64,000 nucleotides of DNA, from contig JAPOWR010000001.1 of the NCBI GenBank assembly GCA_026707545.1, positions 248,001 to 312,000 of the forward strand, written 5' to 3'. The stretch is from Acidobacteriota bacterium (lineage in GTDB: Bacteria > Acidobacteriota > Thermoanaerobaculia > Multivoradales > Multivoraceae). Within the stretch, counting starts at the first letter, position 1; each line of letters begins with the position of its first letter. The notes beneath the pieces are model-generated. The model had not been told where the DNA came from, made no database searches, and was given only the letters and a program-made list of their open reading frames with translations. This document shows, in pieces, positions 7,982 to 17,267 of this stretch. Both the position numbers and the translations under genes were made by a program.

Positions 7982-8983
7982 GTGAGCGACGACGACCATG
8001 GCATCACGCTGGAGGCAGTCGAAGAAACGGTCGCGCTGATCGCTCCTCACATTGTCGAAACGCCGGTCGTCGAATGGTCGGGCCCCGAGATGCGGGCGAT
8101 CCTGCCGGGGAGCAGCCGGGTCCACGCCAAGCTGGAGCTCTTTCAGCGCTCCGGCACGTTCAAGGCGCGGGGGGCGCTGTCGAACGTCCTGCGATTGAGC
8201 GCCGAACAACTGCGGGCCGGCGTGACGGCCATGAGCGCGGGCAATCACGCGATCGCCGTGGCGTATGCGGCGAAGGCGGCGGGGACCAGCGCGAAGGTCG
8301 TCATGCAGCGATCGGCCAATCCGGCGCGCGTCGAGTTGGCCAAAGCGCTTGGCGCCGAGATCCTGATGGCCGAGGATGGCCCCAGCGGATTCGAGATGGT
8401 GGCAGGTATCGCGGCCGCGGAGGGCCGGGCGATAGTCCATCCGTTCGACGGTGTGGCGACGGCCCTCGGCGCGGCGACGCTCGGTCTTGAGATGCATCGG
8501 CAGCTTGGAGACCTCGACGTGCTCATCGTCGCTATCGGCGGCGGCGGTCTGGCCGGGGGCGTCTCGGCGATCACGAAGCGATTGAACCCGGATTGCCTCG
8601 TCGTCGGCGTGGAACCCGCCGGTGCCGACGCCATGCACAGGAGCTTCAGGTCCGGCAGACCGGAGCGCCTCGAAGGCGTGGACACCATCGCGGACAGTCT
8701 GGCGCCGCCCATGACCGAACGGCTGCCCTTCACGCTCTGCAGGAACAACGTGGATCGGCTCGCCGTGGTCACCGACCGCGAGTTGGCTCAAGCCATGGGG
8801 CTCATCTTCCGGGAACTGAAACTCGCCGTGGAGCCAGCCTGTGCCGCCACCACCGCTTCCCTGCCTGGTCTCGCCGGGGAACTCTCGGGCGCGCGTGTGG
8901 GGCTGATCCTCTGCGGGTCGAACATCGACCGGGAGACGTACGATCGGTACTGCGAGCTCGGCGGGGGGCGACTTGGGTCCTGA
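7982..8983 (+). CDS. PLP-dependent threonine/serine dehydratase-like enzyme
   Basis: Cytosolic fold-type II PLP enzyme of 333 residues, GTG at 7982. The upstream frame back to 7910 overlaps the repeat array and was excluded. SGTFKARGA carries the PLP lysine (K61), SAGNHA is the asparagine loop, and GGGGLAGG binds the phosphate. Length and motifs fit catabolic threonine ammonia-lyase and serine racemase/dehydratase relatives, which deaminate L-Thr or L-Ser. There is no C-terminal ACT-like regulatory domain. The exact substrate cannot be decided. It is divergent from the DUF4143 ATPase, and its promoter would overlap the 22-bp repeats. Confidence 0.9.
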   Translation: MSDDDHGITLEAVEETVALIAPHIVETPVVEWSGPEMRAILPGSSRVHAKLELFQRSGTFKARGALSNVLRLSAEQLRAGVTAMSAGNHAIAVAYAAKAAGTSAKVVMQRSANPARVELAKALGAEILMAEDGPSGFEMVAGIAAAEGRAIVHPFDGVATALGAATLGLEMHRQLGDLDVLIVAIGGGGLAGGVSAITKRLNPDCLVVGVEPAGADAMHRSFRSGRPERLEGVDTIADSLAPPMTERLPFTLCRNNVDRLAVVTDRELAQAMGLIFRELKLAVEPACAATTASLPGLAGELSGARVGLILCGSNIDRETYDRYCELGGGRLGS

Positions 8984-8998
8984 TCGGCGCCCAGGCCG

Positions 8999-10163
8999 TC
9001 AGGAAGACCGGTACCGCCACAGCCCCGTGGCGGCCATGCTGTAGACAAACAGCAGCACGGACGCCGCCATACCGGGGACCAGGCCGGCCAGGGCGCCGTA
9101 CTCCTCGACGATCCAGCCGAGGATGACGGCGCCGATCAGCGGGGCGCCGAGCAGGCCGAGACCGAAGACGGACATGACGCGGCCGCGAGTCTGCGGCTCG
9201 GCGGCTTCCTGGACGATAGCGCGGGCGAGAGTGGTCGTGACGCCCATGTTCAGGCCCCAGGCGACGCTCGCCGTGACGACCAGCCACCATGCCGGTTCGA
9301 TCCAGATCAGGAACAGGACGAGGATCCGGGAGAGTTGCAGCACGACGAACCAGCGTCCGGGCTGCTGAAACGGCATGAACCGGAGCATGATCAGGTTGGA
9401 GGCGCCGGCGCCGGCGAAGAACAGGATCATCAGCCAGGAAAGAAGTTCCGCGTCGCCGCCATAGACGCGCAGGACGACAAAGGGGAGCACGGTGAAGAAG
9501 GCGCCGGCATTGAAGATGCTGGAGACGAAGTTCACGGTCATCGCGTCGAACACGGCCCGCTGGCGGTAGGAGGCCCGGAAACCCTCGACGATGCGCCGCC
9601 AGGCGGGTGCTCCGGGCTCTCCGTCGTTCGCGGGATGCGATCCGATCCGGCGGATCCAGAGGGCCGCGGCGGCCAGGCAGAGGCTCTGGGCCAGCAGCAC
9701 CTGGCGTAGACCGAAGGAGTCGAGCTTTCCGGCGACCCTGAGTCCGATCATGAAGGTGAACATGCTGATCGCGGTGGCCGCGGTGATTCCGCGTTGCAGG
9801 TCGCGCCCCGCGATCCTGTTCAGCACCGCCTGCTGCGCCGGACTGGAAAACGACAGGGCGGCGCTGATGCCGAGGCCCCAGACGGTGACCGTCCAGACGT
9901 TGAGTTCGCCCAGTTCCAGCGCTAGGACCAGACCGAAGGGCACGAGCGCCGCGGCGCCGAACACGCGGGTCAGGGTCGCCCTGGCGTCCGTGCGGTCGGC
10001 GTTGGCGCCGCCCCAGAGCATGATGATCACGCCGGGCAGGCCGATTGCCGCCTGCAGCGGCCCGACCCGGTCGGCGGGCAGAGCGAGTACGCCGGCGAGC
10101 AGCCAGACCAGCAGAAGCTGTTGCATCGCGAGGCCGGCGCTCGAGCAGGCCCACGACCCCATG
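8999..10163 (-). CDS. Major facilitator superfamily transporter (enterobactin-exporter-like)
   Basis: Inner-membrane transporter with about 12 hydrophobic segments; 388 residues if started at the ATG at 10163. The sequence just upstream (LWRRPGLLAY) resembles the usual N-terminus of the family but has only CTG or far-upstream starts, so the true start may lie up to ~40 bases further out. It resembles the EntS/DUF894-type MFS group, with RVMSVFGLGLLGAPLIGA in the C-terminal half matching the conserved RGRVMSL region. The substrate is unknown. It is divergent from the exported PCMT gene with about 57 bases between. Confidence 0.82.
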
Positions 10164-10220
10164 TACGCTAGGAGGCCCGGTCGGCGCCACAGGCTGACGG
10201 CTGGGATGGCGGGAGAGACG

Positions 10221-11021
10221 ATGACGCGGATCTCGGTTGGCGGCAGTGTCGGGAAGAGCCTGCGAAGGCTATACGCGGGCCTTGGGCGCCGGTCGAGGGC
10301 CGGCATCCTGGGTGTTGCCGCGGTGGCGACGTTCGGCTTCGCCAACTGCACGGCGTCGGCGCAGGAGGCGGTCGACTTCGCGGAACTCCGGCGGCGCATG
10401 GTGCGCGACACGATCGCCGAGCCGCGCGACGGACGGCCGCCGGTGCACGACGCCAGCGTGATCGAGGCCATGGAGAAAGTTGAGCGCCACCTCTTCGTAC
10501 CCGAGGAAGTGCGGGCCTGGGCCTACCGTGACTCGCCGCTCGGCATCGGCTGGCGGCAGACGATCTCCCAGCCCTACATCGTCGCCCTGATGACCGAACT
10601 GGCCGCGCCCGATCCCGGCCACAAGGTGCTCGAGATCGGCACGGGCTCCGGCTATCAGGCAGCGGTGCTGGCCGAGATCGTGGACCATGTGTACACGATT
10701 GAGATCGTCGAACCACTGGGGCTGCGGGCGGCCGAGGCTCTCGAGGCCGCGGGCTACGAGAACGTGACGACCCGGATCGGCGACGGCTACGCGGGCTGGC
10801 CGGAGGAGGCGCCCTTCGACGCGATCGTCGTCACTGCCGCTCCGGACCATGTGCCGCAGCCGCTGATCGAGCAGTTGGCGCCCGGGGGGCGGCTCGTGCT
10901 GCCGGTGGGACCGGTAGACGGACGCCAGGAACTCCAGGTACTGGAGAGGACCGCCGGCGGTGAGGTGGAGCGAAAGCGTGTGATCCCGGTACGCTTCGTG
11001 CCGCTGACGCGGAATCGCTAG
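10221..11021 (+). CDS. pcm: Exported protein-L-isoaspartate O-methyltransferase
   Basis: Repairs isoaspartyl residues in damaged proteins using S-adenosylmethionine. It is 266 residues: an N-terminal export signal (basic start, hydrophobic AGILGVAAVATFGFA, then TASAQEA) precedes a standard ~215-residue PCMT domain. The SAM-binding motif is VLEIGTGSGYQAAVLA; the substrate region RRMVRDTI is near the start, and LVLPVG near the end is typical. The start at 10221 was chosen because it gives an intact signal peptide; an ATG at 10206 is also in frame. The predicted location is periplasmic, which is less usual than cytosolic PCMT and raises the question of its methyl donor. Confidence 0.88.
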   Translation: MTRISVGGSVGKSLRRLYAGLGRRSRAGILGVAAVATFGFANCTASAQEAVDFAELRRRMVRDTIAEPRDGRPPVHDASVIEAMEKVERHLFVPEEVRAWAYRDSPLGIGWRQTISQPYIVALMTELAAPDPGHKVLEIGTGSGYQAAVLAEIVDHVYTIEIVEPLGLRAAEALEAAGYENVTTRIGDGYAGWPEEAPFDAIVVTAAPDHVPQPLIEQLAPGGRLVLPVGPVDGRQELQVLERTAGGEVERKRVIPVRFVPLTRNR

Positions 11022-11039
11022 AGGCCAGGGCCGCGGCGC

Positions 11040-11705
11040 CTACAGCGGCACTTCCTCGCCCTGGCCTTCAATGACGAGTCCCAGGGTCACGGCGCCGAGG
11101 GGCACGGCCAGGGTCGGCTGGCCGAGGTCGTTCCAGAACATGGTGGCGCTCTCCGCGCCGTCGTAGTTCTGGAACAGCGCCATCGTCATCGGGTGGGTGG
11201 CGCCCTCGATGATCGTGTTGCTGGCTTCGACCAGGGGTTCCTGCTCGGGCACACCGTACGGGTCGAAGTTGTCGAGCGCCACCGGGATCAGCAGCAGGAA
11301 GTCACGAAACCAGGTCTGCCCGGTGTGGTCGCCGTCGGCGGGTTGCACCGCGTATCGAAGCGTGTAGGTGCCCGGCGGCACGATCTGCGCCTTGTACGTG
11401 CTCCACGGGCCGGTCGTGCGCATGATCCCGACCAGGCCGCCGGGAGGCAGCGTGGGGTACTCGACGCCGAGTTCGGCCGAGGGATCCTGCATCGGCAGCG
11501 CGGGGGGGAACCAGAACTCGACCGGCTCGCCTTCGTCCCGAACGACGCGATAGCCGGCCGGATCGAGCACGGCGCCAAGCCAGTCCGGCAGGCCGGGCGG
11601 CAGGCCGTCCGTACGTTCCATCGCCGGTTCGGCGCCGAGAGGCGCTGTGAGAAGCAGCCCGGCGAGGAGGAGCCCGGCGCGGGCAGCCGGCCCTTCCGCG
11701 CTCAC
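11040..11705 (-). CDS. Secreted hypothetical protein, DUF2911-like
   Basis: 221 residues. The GTG at 11705 overlaps the peroxidase stop by 4 bases, and the N-terminus is a clear signal peptide (LLLAGLLLTAPLGAEP). The mature part has VPPGTYTLRYAVQPADGD, reminiscent of the conserved PAGTYxL stretch of DUF2911 proteins, and ends with a beta-rich segment. No catalytic motif is recognised. Co-transcription with the di-heme peroxidase suggests a periplasmic partner or passenger; this is inference. The DUF2911 assignment is tentative. Confidence 0.7.
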   Translation of the reverse strand: MSAEGPAARAGLLLAGLLLTAPLGAEPAMERTDGLPPGLPDWLGAVLDPAGYRVVRDEGEPVEFWFPPALPMQDPSAELGVEYPTLPPGGLVGIMRTTGPWSTYKAQIVPPGTYTLRYAVQPADGDHTGQTWFRDFLLLIPVALDNFDPYGVPEQEPLVEASNTIIEGATHPMTMALFQNYDGAESATMFWNDLGQPTLAVPLGAVTLGLVIEGQGEEVPL

Positions 11706-12832
11706 TCGAAGTTGATCAGGTAGTAGCGGAAGTCCGCGGGATCCACTTCGTCCAGCATCAGAAGGAACTGGACCAGCGGCTCGATGTCGGCCTCGGAGAT
11801 CCGGATTTCGCCGAACAGCGGATCGACGCCTTCCTGTTCGGCGCGCGCCGCCTCGACCAGCCCCATGTGGTGCCGGAGCGCGTCCTCCAGAGTGGCCGCG
11901 CCGCCGTCGTGAAGGTACGGATCGGTACGCGGCAGGTTCCTGAGCGGCGGCGTCTTGAAGTTCCCGCTGCCGGTGCCGTGGAGGGAGTAGTCGCTGAACG
12001 TGGGCGGCACGTGGCAACGGATGCAACTGCCGACCGACTCGACGTCGAAGACGCGGAAGAACGTCTTGAAGCCCTCGTACGCGGATTCGGTGAACCCTTC
12101 CGGCCGCCGGATCAGGTTGCGGCCTTCCTGATTGAAGATGCGGCTTTCGATGACCGCGGCGTAGTTCATGATGTCTTCGTCTGCGTTCGGCGCCGTGCGG
12201 AAGCGATTCTGCTCGGTGAACGCGTCCCAGCGCGAGGTCATCGAGAAGTCGAGCGTCCTGGTGTAGTCGGCCAGGGCGCGGGCGCCGGCCGCCACGACTT
12301 CCAAGGGCTCCAGCGACTCCAGGTCCAGACCGTAGACCTGCTGGAACTGCTCGACGTACGGCACGCCCGAGATCGCGTTGTGCCCCTCGTCGAGCAGCAC
12401 GTAGGCCGCGTTGTCGATCGCCTCGTCACGCGCCCCGGGCTTCCAGCCGTACTGAATGCCGATCAGCTTCTCGAGGATCATGTCTTCCATCGAGTCGTTG
12501 GCGCCGTCCCAGCCGAACACTTCGGCCCGGTGGACGCCGGCCAGGGTCTGGGCGTTGCGGTCGGTCGTCTCGCGCCCCGCGGTCAGGCTGGTGGGCGTGT
12601 GGTCGGCGTAGAAGCGCTCCTTCTTGCCGGCCACCGATTCGCCCAGGGCGTGGCACACCGAACACGCGATCGCGAAGTCGGTGCCCTGGTTGTTGAACAG
12701 CAACTCCGCGAACAGGTCGGTGCCGAGCTGGTCCAGCCCCTCCGGCGGGTCCTGGGCCGTAGCCGCTGTGCCGAGCAGGAAAGCGGCCGCGACGGCGGCG
12801 CTCAGCCGGTGGGTCACGCGTGTTCTCTTCAT
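11702..12832 (-). CDS. Di-heme cytochrome c peroxidase, MauG/CcpA family
   Basis: Periplasmic protein of 376 residues; the start at 12832 gives the signal peptide RLSAAVAAAFLLGTAATAQ. Two c-type heme motifs are present, CSVCH at residues 57-61 and CIRCH at 270-274. The C-terminal half carries TPPLRNLPRTDPYLHDGG and LEDALRHHM, hallmarks of bacterial cytochrome c peroxidases and MauG-like enzymes. The likely role is reduction of hydrogen peroxide or oxidation of a protein/small substrate via a two-heme relay. It is the first gene of a two-gene operon with the secreted hypothetical at 11040-11705, and is divergent from the HAD gene. Confidence 0.92.
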   Translation of the reverse strand: MKRTRVTHRLSAAVAAAFLLGTAATAQDPPEGLDQLGTDLFAELLFNNQGTDFAIACSVCHALGESVAGKKERFYADHTPTSLTAGRETTDRNAQTLAGVHRAEVFGWDGANDSMEDMILEKLIGIQYGWKPGARDEAIDNAAYVLLDEGHNAISGVPYVEQFQQVYGLDLESLEPLEVVAAGARALADYTRTLDFSMTSRWDAFTEQNRFRTAPNADEDIMNYAAVIESRIFNQEGRNLIRRPEGFTESAYEGFKTFFRVFDVESVGSCIRCHVPPTFSDYSLHGTGSGNFKTPPLRNLPRTDPYLHDGGAATLEDALRHHMGLVEAARAEQEGVDPLFGEIRISEADIEPLVQFLLMLDEVDPADFRYYLINFE

Positions 12833-12906
12833 GGTCGTCCTCCGCTTGGCGCCGTGGCGGCGCACGCTTCCGGTCCTTGACATGCCGAGAATAGACGATC
12901 GCCCTG

Positions 12907-13743
12907 GTGACACACTACGGTTCGATGGGCACACCGGGAGCGGTTCCGTGGAGGGAACTCGACACGATCTTCTTCGACGCGGGCAACACGTTCCTGTCGA
13001 TGGACTTCGACCGGGTCGCCGAGGTTGCGGCCGATCTGGGCCTGGCCTGCTCCGGGAGCCAGTTGGAGCGAGCGGAAGCGGCCGCCCGTCCGGCGCTCTC
13101 GGCGGCTCTTGCCGAGGGGAGGTCGACGGAGGGTGGCTCCGCCTTCCGCTTCTACCTGCAGGCGATCCTCGCCGGGCTGCCAGCGGGCTGCGCGGATGGT
13201 GTCGAGCTGGAGGAGATGGCCACCGCGCTTGCCGAGGGCCTCTTTGTGCCCGGCCGGAACGACCTGCTCTGGAACCGGCGACTGCCGGGCAGGAAGGAGG
13301 CCCTGGAGCGGATCCGGTCGCTCGGCTATCGAATGGTCGTGGTCAGCAACTCGGACGGCAGCATGAGGCGGAACGTTGAGTCGATCGGCCTTGCCCAGCT
13401 CTTCGACGGGCTGATCGACTCCTCCGTGGTCGGTTTCGAGAAGCCGGATCCACGGATCTTCAGGGCGGCCCTCAAGACGGTCGGCGCCGATCCGGAGCGC
13501 ACCGTCCACGTCGGAGACCTCTATGCGGCGGACGTCGTCGGCGCCCGTGCTGCCGGACTCCACGCGGTTCTGCTCGACCCGTGGGACGACTGGCCGCCGG
13601 TCGACTGTCCCAAGGTGGCTGATCTCGCCGAAATGGCGGCTCTGTTGCCGGGCCCTAGACCGCGAGACGTTTCCAGTACTGCTCGTCGGCGTCCCGGGCC
13701 AGGCTCAGGCCGCCGTCGGAGCCGACGAAGACCGGGTCCTTGA
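12907..13743 (+). CDS. HAD-superfamily hydrolase
   Basis: Cytosolic phosphatase-like protein of 278 residues; GTG at 12907, with an ATG at 12925 as an alternative. HAD motif I is FFDAGNTFL (nucleophile Asp followed by Gly rather than the usual DxDxT), motif II VVSNSDGS, motif III near KPDPRIF, and motif IV HVGDLYAADV. The last ~23 residues are an Arg/Gly/Pro-rich tail that overlaps the 3' end of the convergent actin-like gene by 89 bases, so this end may be a read-through into antisense sequence. The substrate is unknown. Confidence 0.85.
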   Translation: MTHYGSMGTPGAVPWRELDTIFFDAGNTFLSMDFDRVAEVAADLGLACSGSQLERAEAAARPALSAALAEGRSTEGGSAFRFYLQAILAGLPAGCADGVELEEMATALAEGLFVPGRNDLLWNRRLPGRKEALERIRSLGYRMVVVSNSDGSMRRNVESIGLAQLFDGLIDSSVVGFEKPDPRIFRAALKTVGADPERTVHVGDLYAADVVGARAAGLHAVLLDPWDDWPPVDCPKVADLAEMAALLPGPRPRDVSSTARRRPGPGSGRRRSRRRPGP

Positions 13744-14689
13744 CGACACGGACGCGGCCGCCGCCGAGTTCGCCGAGGGCGTGCTGAAGCTCGGCGCCGA
13801 GACCGCGGATCAGTCCGGAGCCGCCGGTGAGGATCACGTTGTTGCGGATCCGGCTCTGGTACTCGGGCTCGACCCTGGCGATCAGGTCGAGCATCGTCTC
13901 GCGCAGGGGCTCCAGCAGACTCTCGCAGGCGCGGCGCATGGGCTCCGTGATGTCGATCCGAGTCGGCTTTCCGTGCACCGGCACGTCGACCACGACCGGG
14001 GCGCTCTCGCCGACGAAGGAGTGGCGCTCCTTCCAGGCCCGCACCATGTGGATCGAGACCGACGCGTCGGCGTAGCGCTCTTCGATCAGGCCGTGCAGTT
14101 GGTCGTCCACGGCGTCGCCGGCGACGCTCAGGGTGCGCTGGTCGTCCTCGGTGGGGAAGCGGCCCATCAGGACGCAGAAGTCGGTCGTGCCGGCGCCGAT
14201 GTCGATGACCATCGTGTGGACCAGCGCGTCGAGACCGTAGGCGACGGCGAACGGTTCGGAGACGACCATCGTGCTGGCGACCTGGCCGGTCAGGATGCGT
14301 CGCAGGTTCTGACGGTTGACCCTTAGGGTTTCGGCGGGGACGCCGACGACGGCGTGGATCGCCGGCGTCGGCCCCTGCCCGGGCGGCGCGGCCAGTTCCA
14401 GCAGCCGCCTGACCAGTTCGCGGACGGCCTTCTCGTCCTGGACCGATCCCTCCTTGATCAGTCCCCGCTCGAGCGGCCGGCGCAGGTTGAGCATGGGGCG
14501 GTGCTCCAGTGCTTCGGCCCCCACGAGGACGTCGCGCCCAAGCACCTTCCTCGCCACCATGTCCCGAGGCCAGCCGACATAGCTCTGCACCATGTGGCGC
14601 TGGCCGTTCGCGGCCGAGATCGAACTCCTCGAGGTGCCCAGGTCGATGCCCACCTTGAGAACTTCCTCGTTCGACGTGGTGCTGTTCAC
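13655..14689 (-). CDS. MamK-like bacterial actin homologue
   Basis: Filament-forming actin-fold ATPase of 344 residues. Phosphate-1 loop GIDLGTS is at 14-20, phosphate-2 VIDIGAGTTD at 161-170, adenosine loop TGGSGLIRG at 288-296, and catalytic Glu145 lies in VVSEP. Compared from memory with MamK, the magnetosome actin, it shares VGxPxDMV..KxLG, VGxEAxExR, NLRxPLxxGxIKE, GTTDxC.L, EDQxTL, VKDPxFxG and QYWxxL. MreB of rod-shaped cells lacks most of these. The start overlaps the amidase stop by 4 bases, so the two are co-translated. No magnetosome genes (mamA, B, M, O, Q) are in the window. The role is probably positioning of an envelope structure; this is inference. Confidence 0.85.
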   Translation of the reverse strand: MNSTTSNEEVLKVGIDLGTSRSSISAANGQRHMVQSYVGWPRDMVARKVLGRDVLVGAEALEHRPMLNLRRPLERGLIKEGSVQDEKAVRELVRRLLELAAPPGQGPTPAIHAVVGVPAETLRVNRQNLRRILTGQVASTMVVSEPFAVAYGLDALVHTMVIDIGAGTTDFCVLMGRFPTEDDQRTLSVAGDAVDDQLHGLIEERYADASVSIHMVRAWKERHSFVGESAPVVVDVPVHGKPTRIDITEPMRRACESLLEPLRETMLDLIARVEPEYQSRIRNNVILTGGSGLIRGLGAELQHALGELGGGRVRVVKDPVFVGSDGGLSLARDADEQYWKRLAV

Positions 14690-15750
14690 GGCTCCCCCGG
14701 GCTCTCCGACGGCGCGGAGCTTAGCGCCGGATCTCCCGCTGGAGGCCGGAACGGGTGGAGATGCGAGTCGGCGTAGTTGCGGATGCCGGCGTCGAGGGCT
14801 TCGGCGATCGACTGGAGGTAGAGGTCGTCCTGAAGTCGCTCGATCTCGTCGGCATCGGAAAGGCAGGACACCTCGGCGAGGATGGCTGGCATCTGGGCGC
14901 CGATCAGGACGACGAAGGGTGCCGACTTCACACCGCGATTCCCTAACCCCGGATTGGACTTCCGCAGTCCTTCGACCAGGGCAGCTTGCACCGCGTCGGC
15001 GAGAGTGCGGCTCTCGTCCTGCATGGCCTGCGCATAGACGCCGTCGAGGATCCGGCGCAGGTCGGCCAGGGAGTAGCCGTGTGCCTCGGCGTTCTCCCGT
15101 TCGGCGAGTGCGGTCAGCTCGGGGTCGTCGGTGGGGCCGAGGAAGTAGGTTTCGACGCCGCAGGTCTGGTTCCGGGCCAGCCAGTTCACGTGAATCGAGA
15201 CGAACAGATCGGCTTCGGCCTGGTTGGCGATATCGGAGCGACGATCGAGTTCGACATCGATGTCCGCCTCGCGGGTCATCGCGACCCGGTAGCGATCGGC
15301 AAGCAGCTCGCGCACCCGGCCGGCGATGTCGAGCGCGAGATCCTTCTCGGCCAATCCGCCGGCTGCGGCGCCGGAAGCGGAGCCGCCGTGTCCCGGATCG
15401 AGCATGATCTTCCTGATGGGGAGCGGGAAGACGTCGAGGTCGAGGGACTCCGGCGGCTCGGTGAACCGGACTTCGGATTCGGGCGGCGCCGCTTCCACCG
15501 GCGGATCGGGTGGAATGTCCGTTCCGGGGCCCTTCAGCTCCAGGTAGCCAAGTCCCGCGGCGGCGGCGACCGGCACCAGCAGGAGCAGGCTCCAGGCCGG
15601 GAAACGGCGCGGCGGACGGCGCCTCGGTTCGCGGCGCTGTGCGGGCTCCGGGCCCGGCCGTCCGAGTTCGGCCTCGTTCTCGCGCACGGCCGCTTCGATC
15701 AGATCGAGCCGGAGCTGCCGGTCGACGCGGCGGCGTTCGGAGGGAGTCAC
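14686..15750 (-). CDS. Membrane-anchored N-acetylmuramoyl-L-alanine amidase (Amidase_3)
   Basis: Cell-wall hydrolase cutting the bond between MurNAc and the stem peptide. It is 354 residues from GTG at 15750; an ATG at 15786 would crowd the divergent promoter. A basic ~50-residue cytoplasmic tail is followed by one membrane helix (51-70), a Pro-rich linker and the Amidase_3 domain (about 112-330). Zinc ligands are His121 (MLDPGHGG), Glu135 and His187 (SIHVN); catalytic Glu293 is in ILAEVSC. There is no AMIN or SPOR domain. The cytoplasmic tail could contact the co-encoded actin filament; this is inference. Confidence 0.9.
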   Translation of the reverse strand: MTPSERRRVDRQLRLDLIEAAVRENEAELGRPGPEPAQRREPRRRPPRRFPAWSLLLLVPVAAAAGLGYLELKGPGTDIPPDPPVEAAPPESEVRFTEPPESLDLDVFPLPIRKIMLDPGHGGSASGAAAGGLAEKDLALDIAGRVRELLADRYRVAMTREADIDVELDRRSDIANQAEADLFVSIHVNWLARNQTCGVETYFLGPTDDPELTALAERENAEAHGYSLADLRRILDGVYAQAMQDESRTLADAVQAALVEGLRKSNPGLGNRGVKSAPFVVLIGAQMPAILAEVSCLSDADEIERLQDDLYLQSIAEALDAGIRNYADSHLHPFRPPAGDPALSSAPSESPGEP

Positions 15751-15792
15751 TTGAAAGACGGTAGCCGATCGGAGCGCTAGTAGCATGGCCGG

Positions 15793-17265
15793 ATGCTCCG
15801 GGCGCTCGTGCTGGCTTCCGTTCTCATCCTCTGGCTCGGATGCAGCGTCGCGAGCACGCCACCGATTCTGGAAGCGCCGGCGCCGGCCCGGTACGGCGAC
15901 GGGGCGGGCGGAGCGGAGGCGCCAACCGGCTCGTCGCAGGTCGCGCCGGACTGGTGGACTGACTTCCGCGATCCGTTGCTGTCGCAGTTCATCGTCGAAG
16001 GACTGGAGCACAACGCGAGCTTGCTCGCGGCCGCCTCGAACGTCGAGACGGCCTTCGCCCAGGCGAGGCTCGACGGCGCGGCCCGGCGACCTGAGTTGGA
16101 AGCGGCTCTGGACCCCGCGCGGCGCAGGCAGAACACCGCTCAGAGCGGTCTGACCGAGGCGATCCCGATCCCGATCCCGGGTTTCGAACCGGGCGGAGTG
16201 CGGAGCTTTTCCTTCACCTCCTACGGCCTGGCTCTGAACGTGCGCTGGGAGGTCGATCTCTGGGGCCGGCTTCGTGCGCTGACGGCCGCGTCCCTGGCCG
16301 AGGCGGCGGCGGGTGAGGCCGACCTGGAGGGAGCGCGCCTCTCGATCGCCGGCCAGCTCGCCAAGGTGTACTTTGGCGTCGTCGAGGCGGTGCAGCAGGT
16401 GGAACTTCTGGAGCGGACGCTGGCGAGCCGCGAACGCACGCGCGACCGGGTCGTGGCCCGCTACCGGCGCGGCGTCGCGACCGCGCTCGAGGTGCGGCAG
16501 GCGCGCGCACAGATCGCCGCGGTGGAGGCCTCGCTGGCGGCGCAGCAGCAGGCGCTCGACGGCCTGCGTCGGCAGATGGAGGTTCTGCTGGGGCGCTATC
16601 CGGCCGGGGAGATCGAGGCGGCTCCGGGCCTGCCGGCGCTGCCGGGGCTGCCCTCGACGGGCGTGCCGGCGGACCTGCTGGCGCGACGACCCGACCTGCG
16701 AGCGGCGGAGTACCGTGCGATCGCTTCGTCGCAGCGGATTCGCGCTGCCCGCCGTTCGCTGTACCCGACCTTCCGGCTGGAGGGCTCCTCGGGAACCTCG
16801 AGTGGAGAACTCGGCGATCTGCTGGACGGTGACTTCTCGGTATGGAGCCTCGCTGCCGGGCTACTCCAGCCGCTGCTCTCGGGTGGTCGGCTCCGTGCCG
16901 GCCTGGACCTGGTGACGGCGGGCCTCGATGCGGCGGAGGCGAACTGGTTGCAAACGGCGCTGGCGGCCTTCGCGGAGGTGGAGTCGGGACTGGCGGCTGA
17001 ACGGATGCTGGCGGAGCAGACCGAAGCGCTGCAGCGCGCGGCGACCGAGAGCCGGGAGGCGGAACGGCTGGCCGAGGGCCGGTACCGCCAGGGCCTGGTG
17101 GGCTATCTGCAGGTGCTGGACAGTCAGCGGACGTCGTTCGAGTCGGAACGGCAGCTGCTTGCCGCCCGCCGCCAGCAGCTCGAGTCGCGGACGGATCTGA
17201 TCCTGGCCCTTGGGGGTGGCCTCGATCGCGAGGCGGCCGGTCTGGCCGCCGCCGGCGGGGGCTGA
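15793..17265 (+). CDS. RND efflux outer-membrane lipoprotein (OprM/NodT family)
   Basis: Outer-membrane exit duct of a tripartite efflux pump, 490 residues. The signal ends at LWLGC (Cys17), a plausible though not textbook lipobox. Duplicated OEP repeats form the coiled-coil tunnel; family landmarks are DWWTDFRDPLL, WEVDLWGRLR, VPADLLARRPDLRAAEYR and EGRYRQGLVGYLQVLDSQRT. It is the first gene of an outer-membrane factor, adaptor, pump operon with a 2-base gap to the adaptor. It is divergent from the amidase/actin operon, with a 42-base gap to the chosen amidase start. Confidence 0.93.
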   Translation: MLRALVLASVLILWLGCSVASTPPILEAPAPARYGDGAGGAEAPTGSSQVAPDWWTDFRDPLLSQFIVEGLEHNASLLAAASNVETAFAQARLDGAARRPELEAALDPARRRQNTAQSGLTEAIPIPIPGFEPGGVRSFSFTSYGLALNVRWEVDLWGRLRALTAASLAEAAAGEADLEGARLSIAGQLAKVYFGVVEAVQQVELLERTLASRERTRDRVVARYRRGVATALEVRQARAQIAAVEASLAAQQQALDGLRRQMEVLLGRYPAGEIEAAPGLPALPGLPSTGVPADLLARRPDLRAAEYRAIASSQRIRAARRSLYPTFRLEGSSGTSSGELGDLLDGDFSVWSLAAGLLQPLLSGGRLRAGLDLVTAGLDAAEANWLQTALAAFAEVESGLAAERMLAEQTEALQRAATESREAERLAEGRYRQGLVGYLQVLDSQRTSFESERQLLAARRQQLESRTDLILALGGGLDREAAGLAAAGGG

Positions 17266-17267
17266 TC

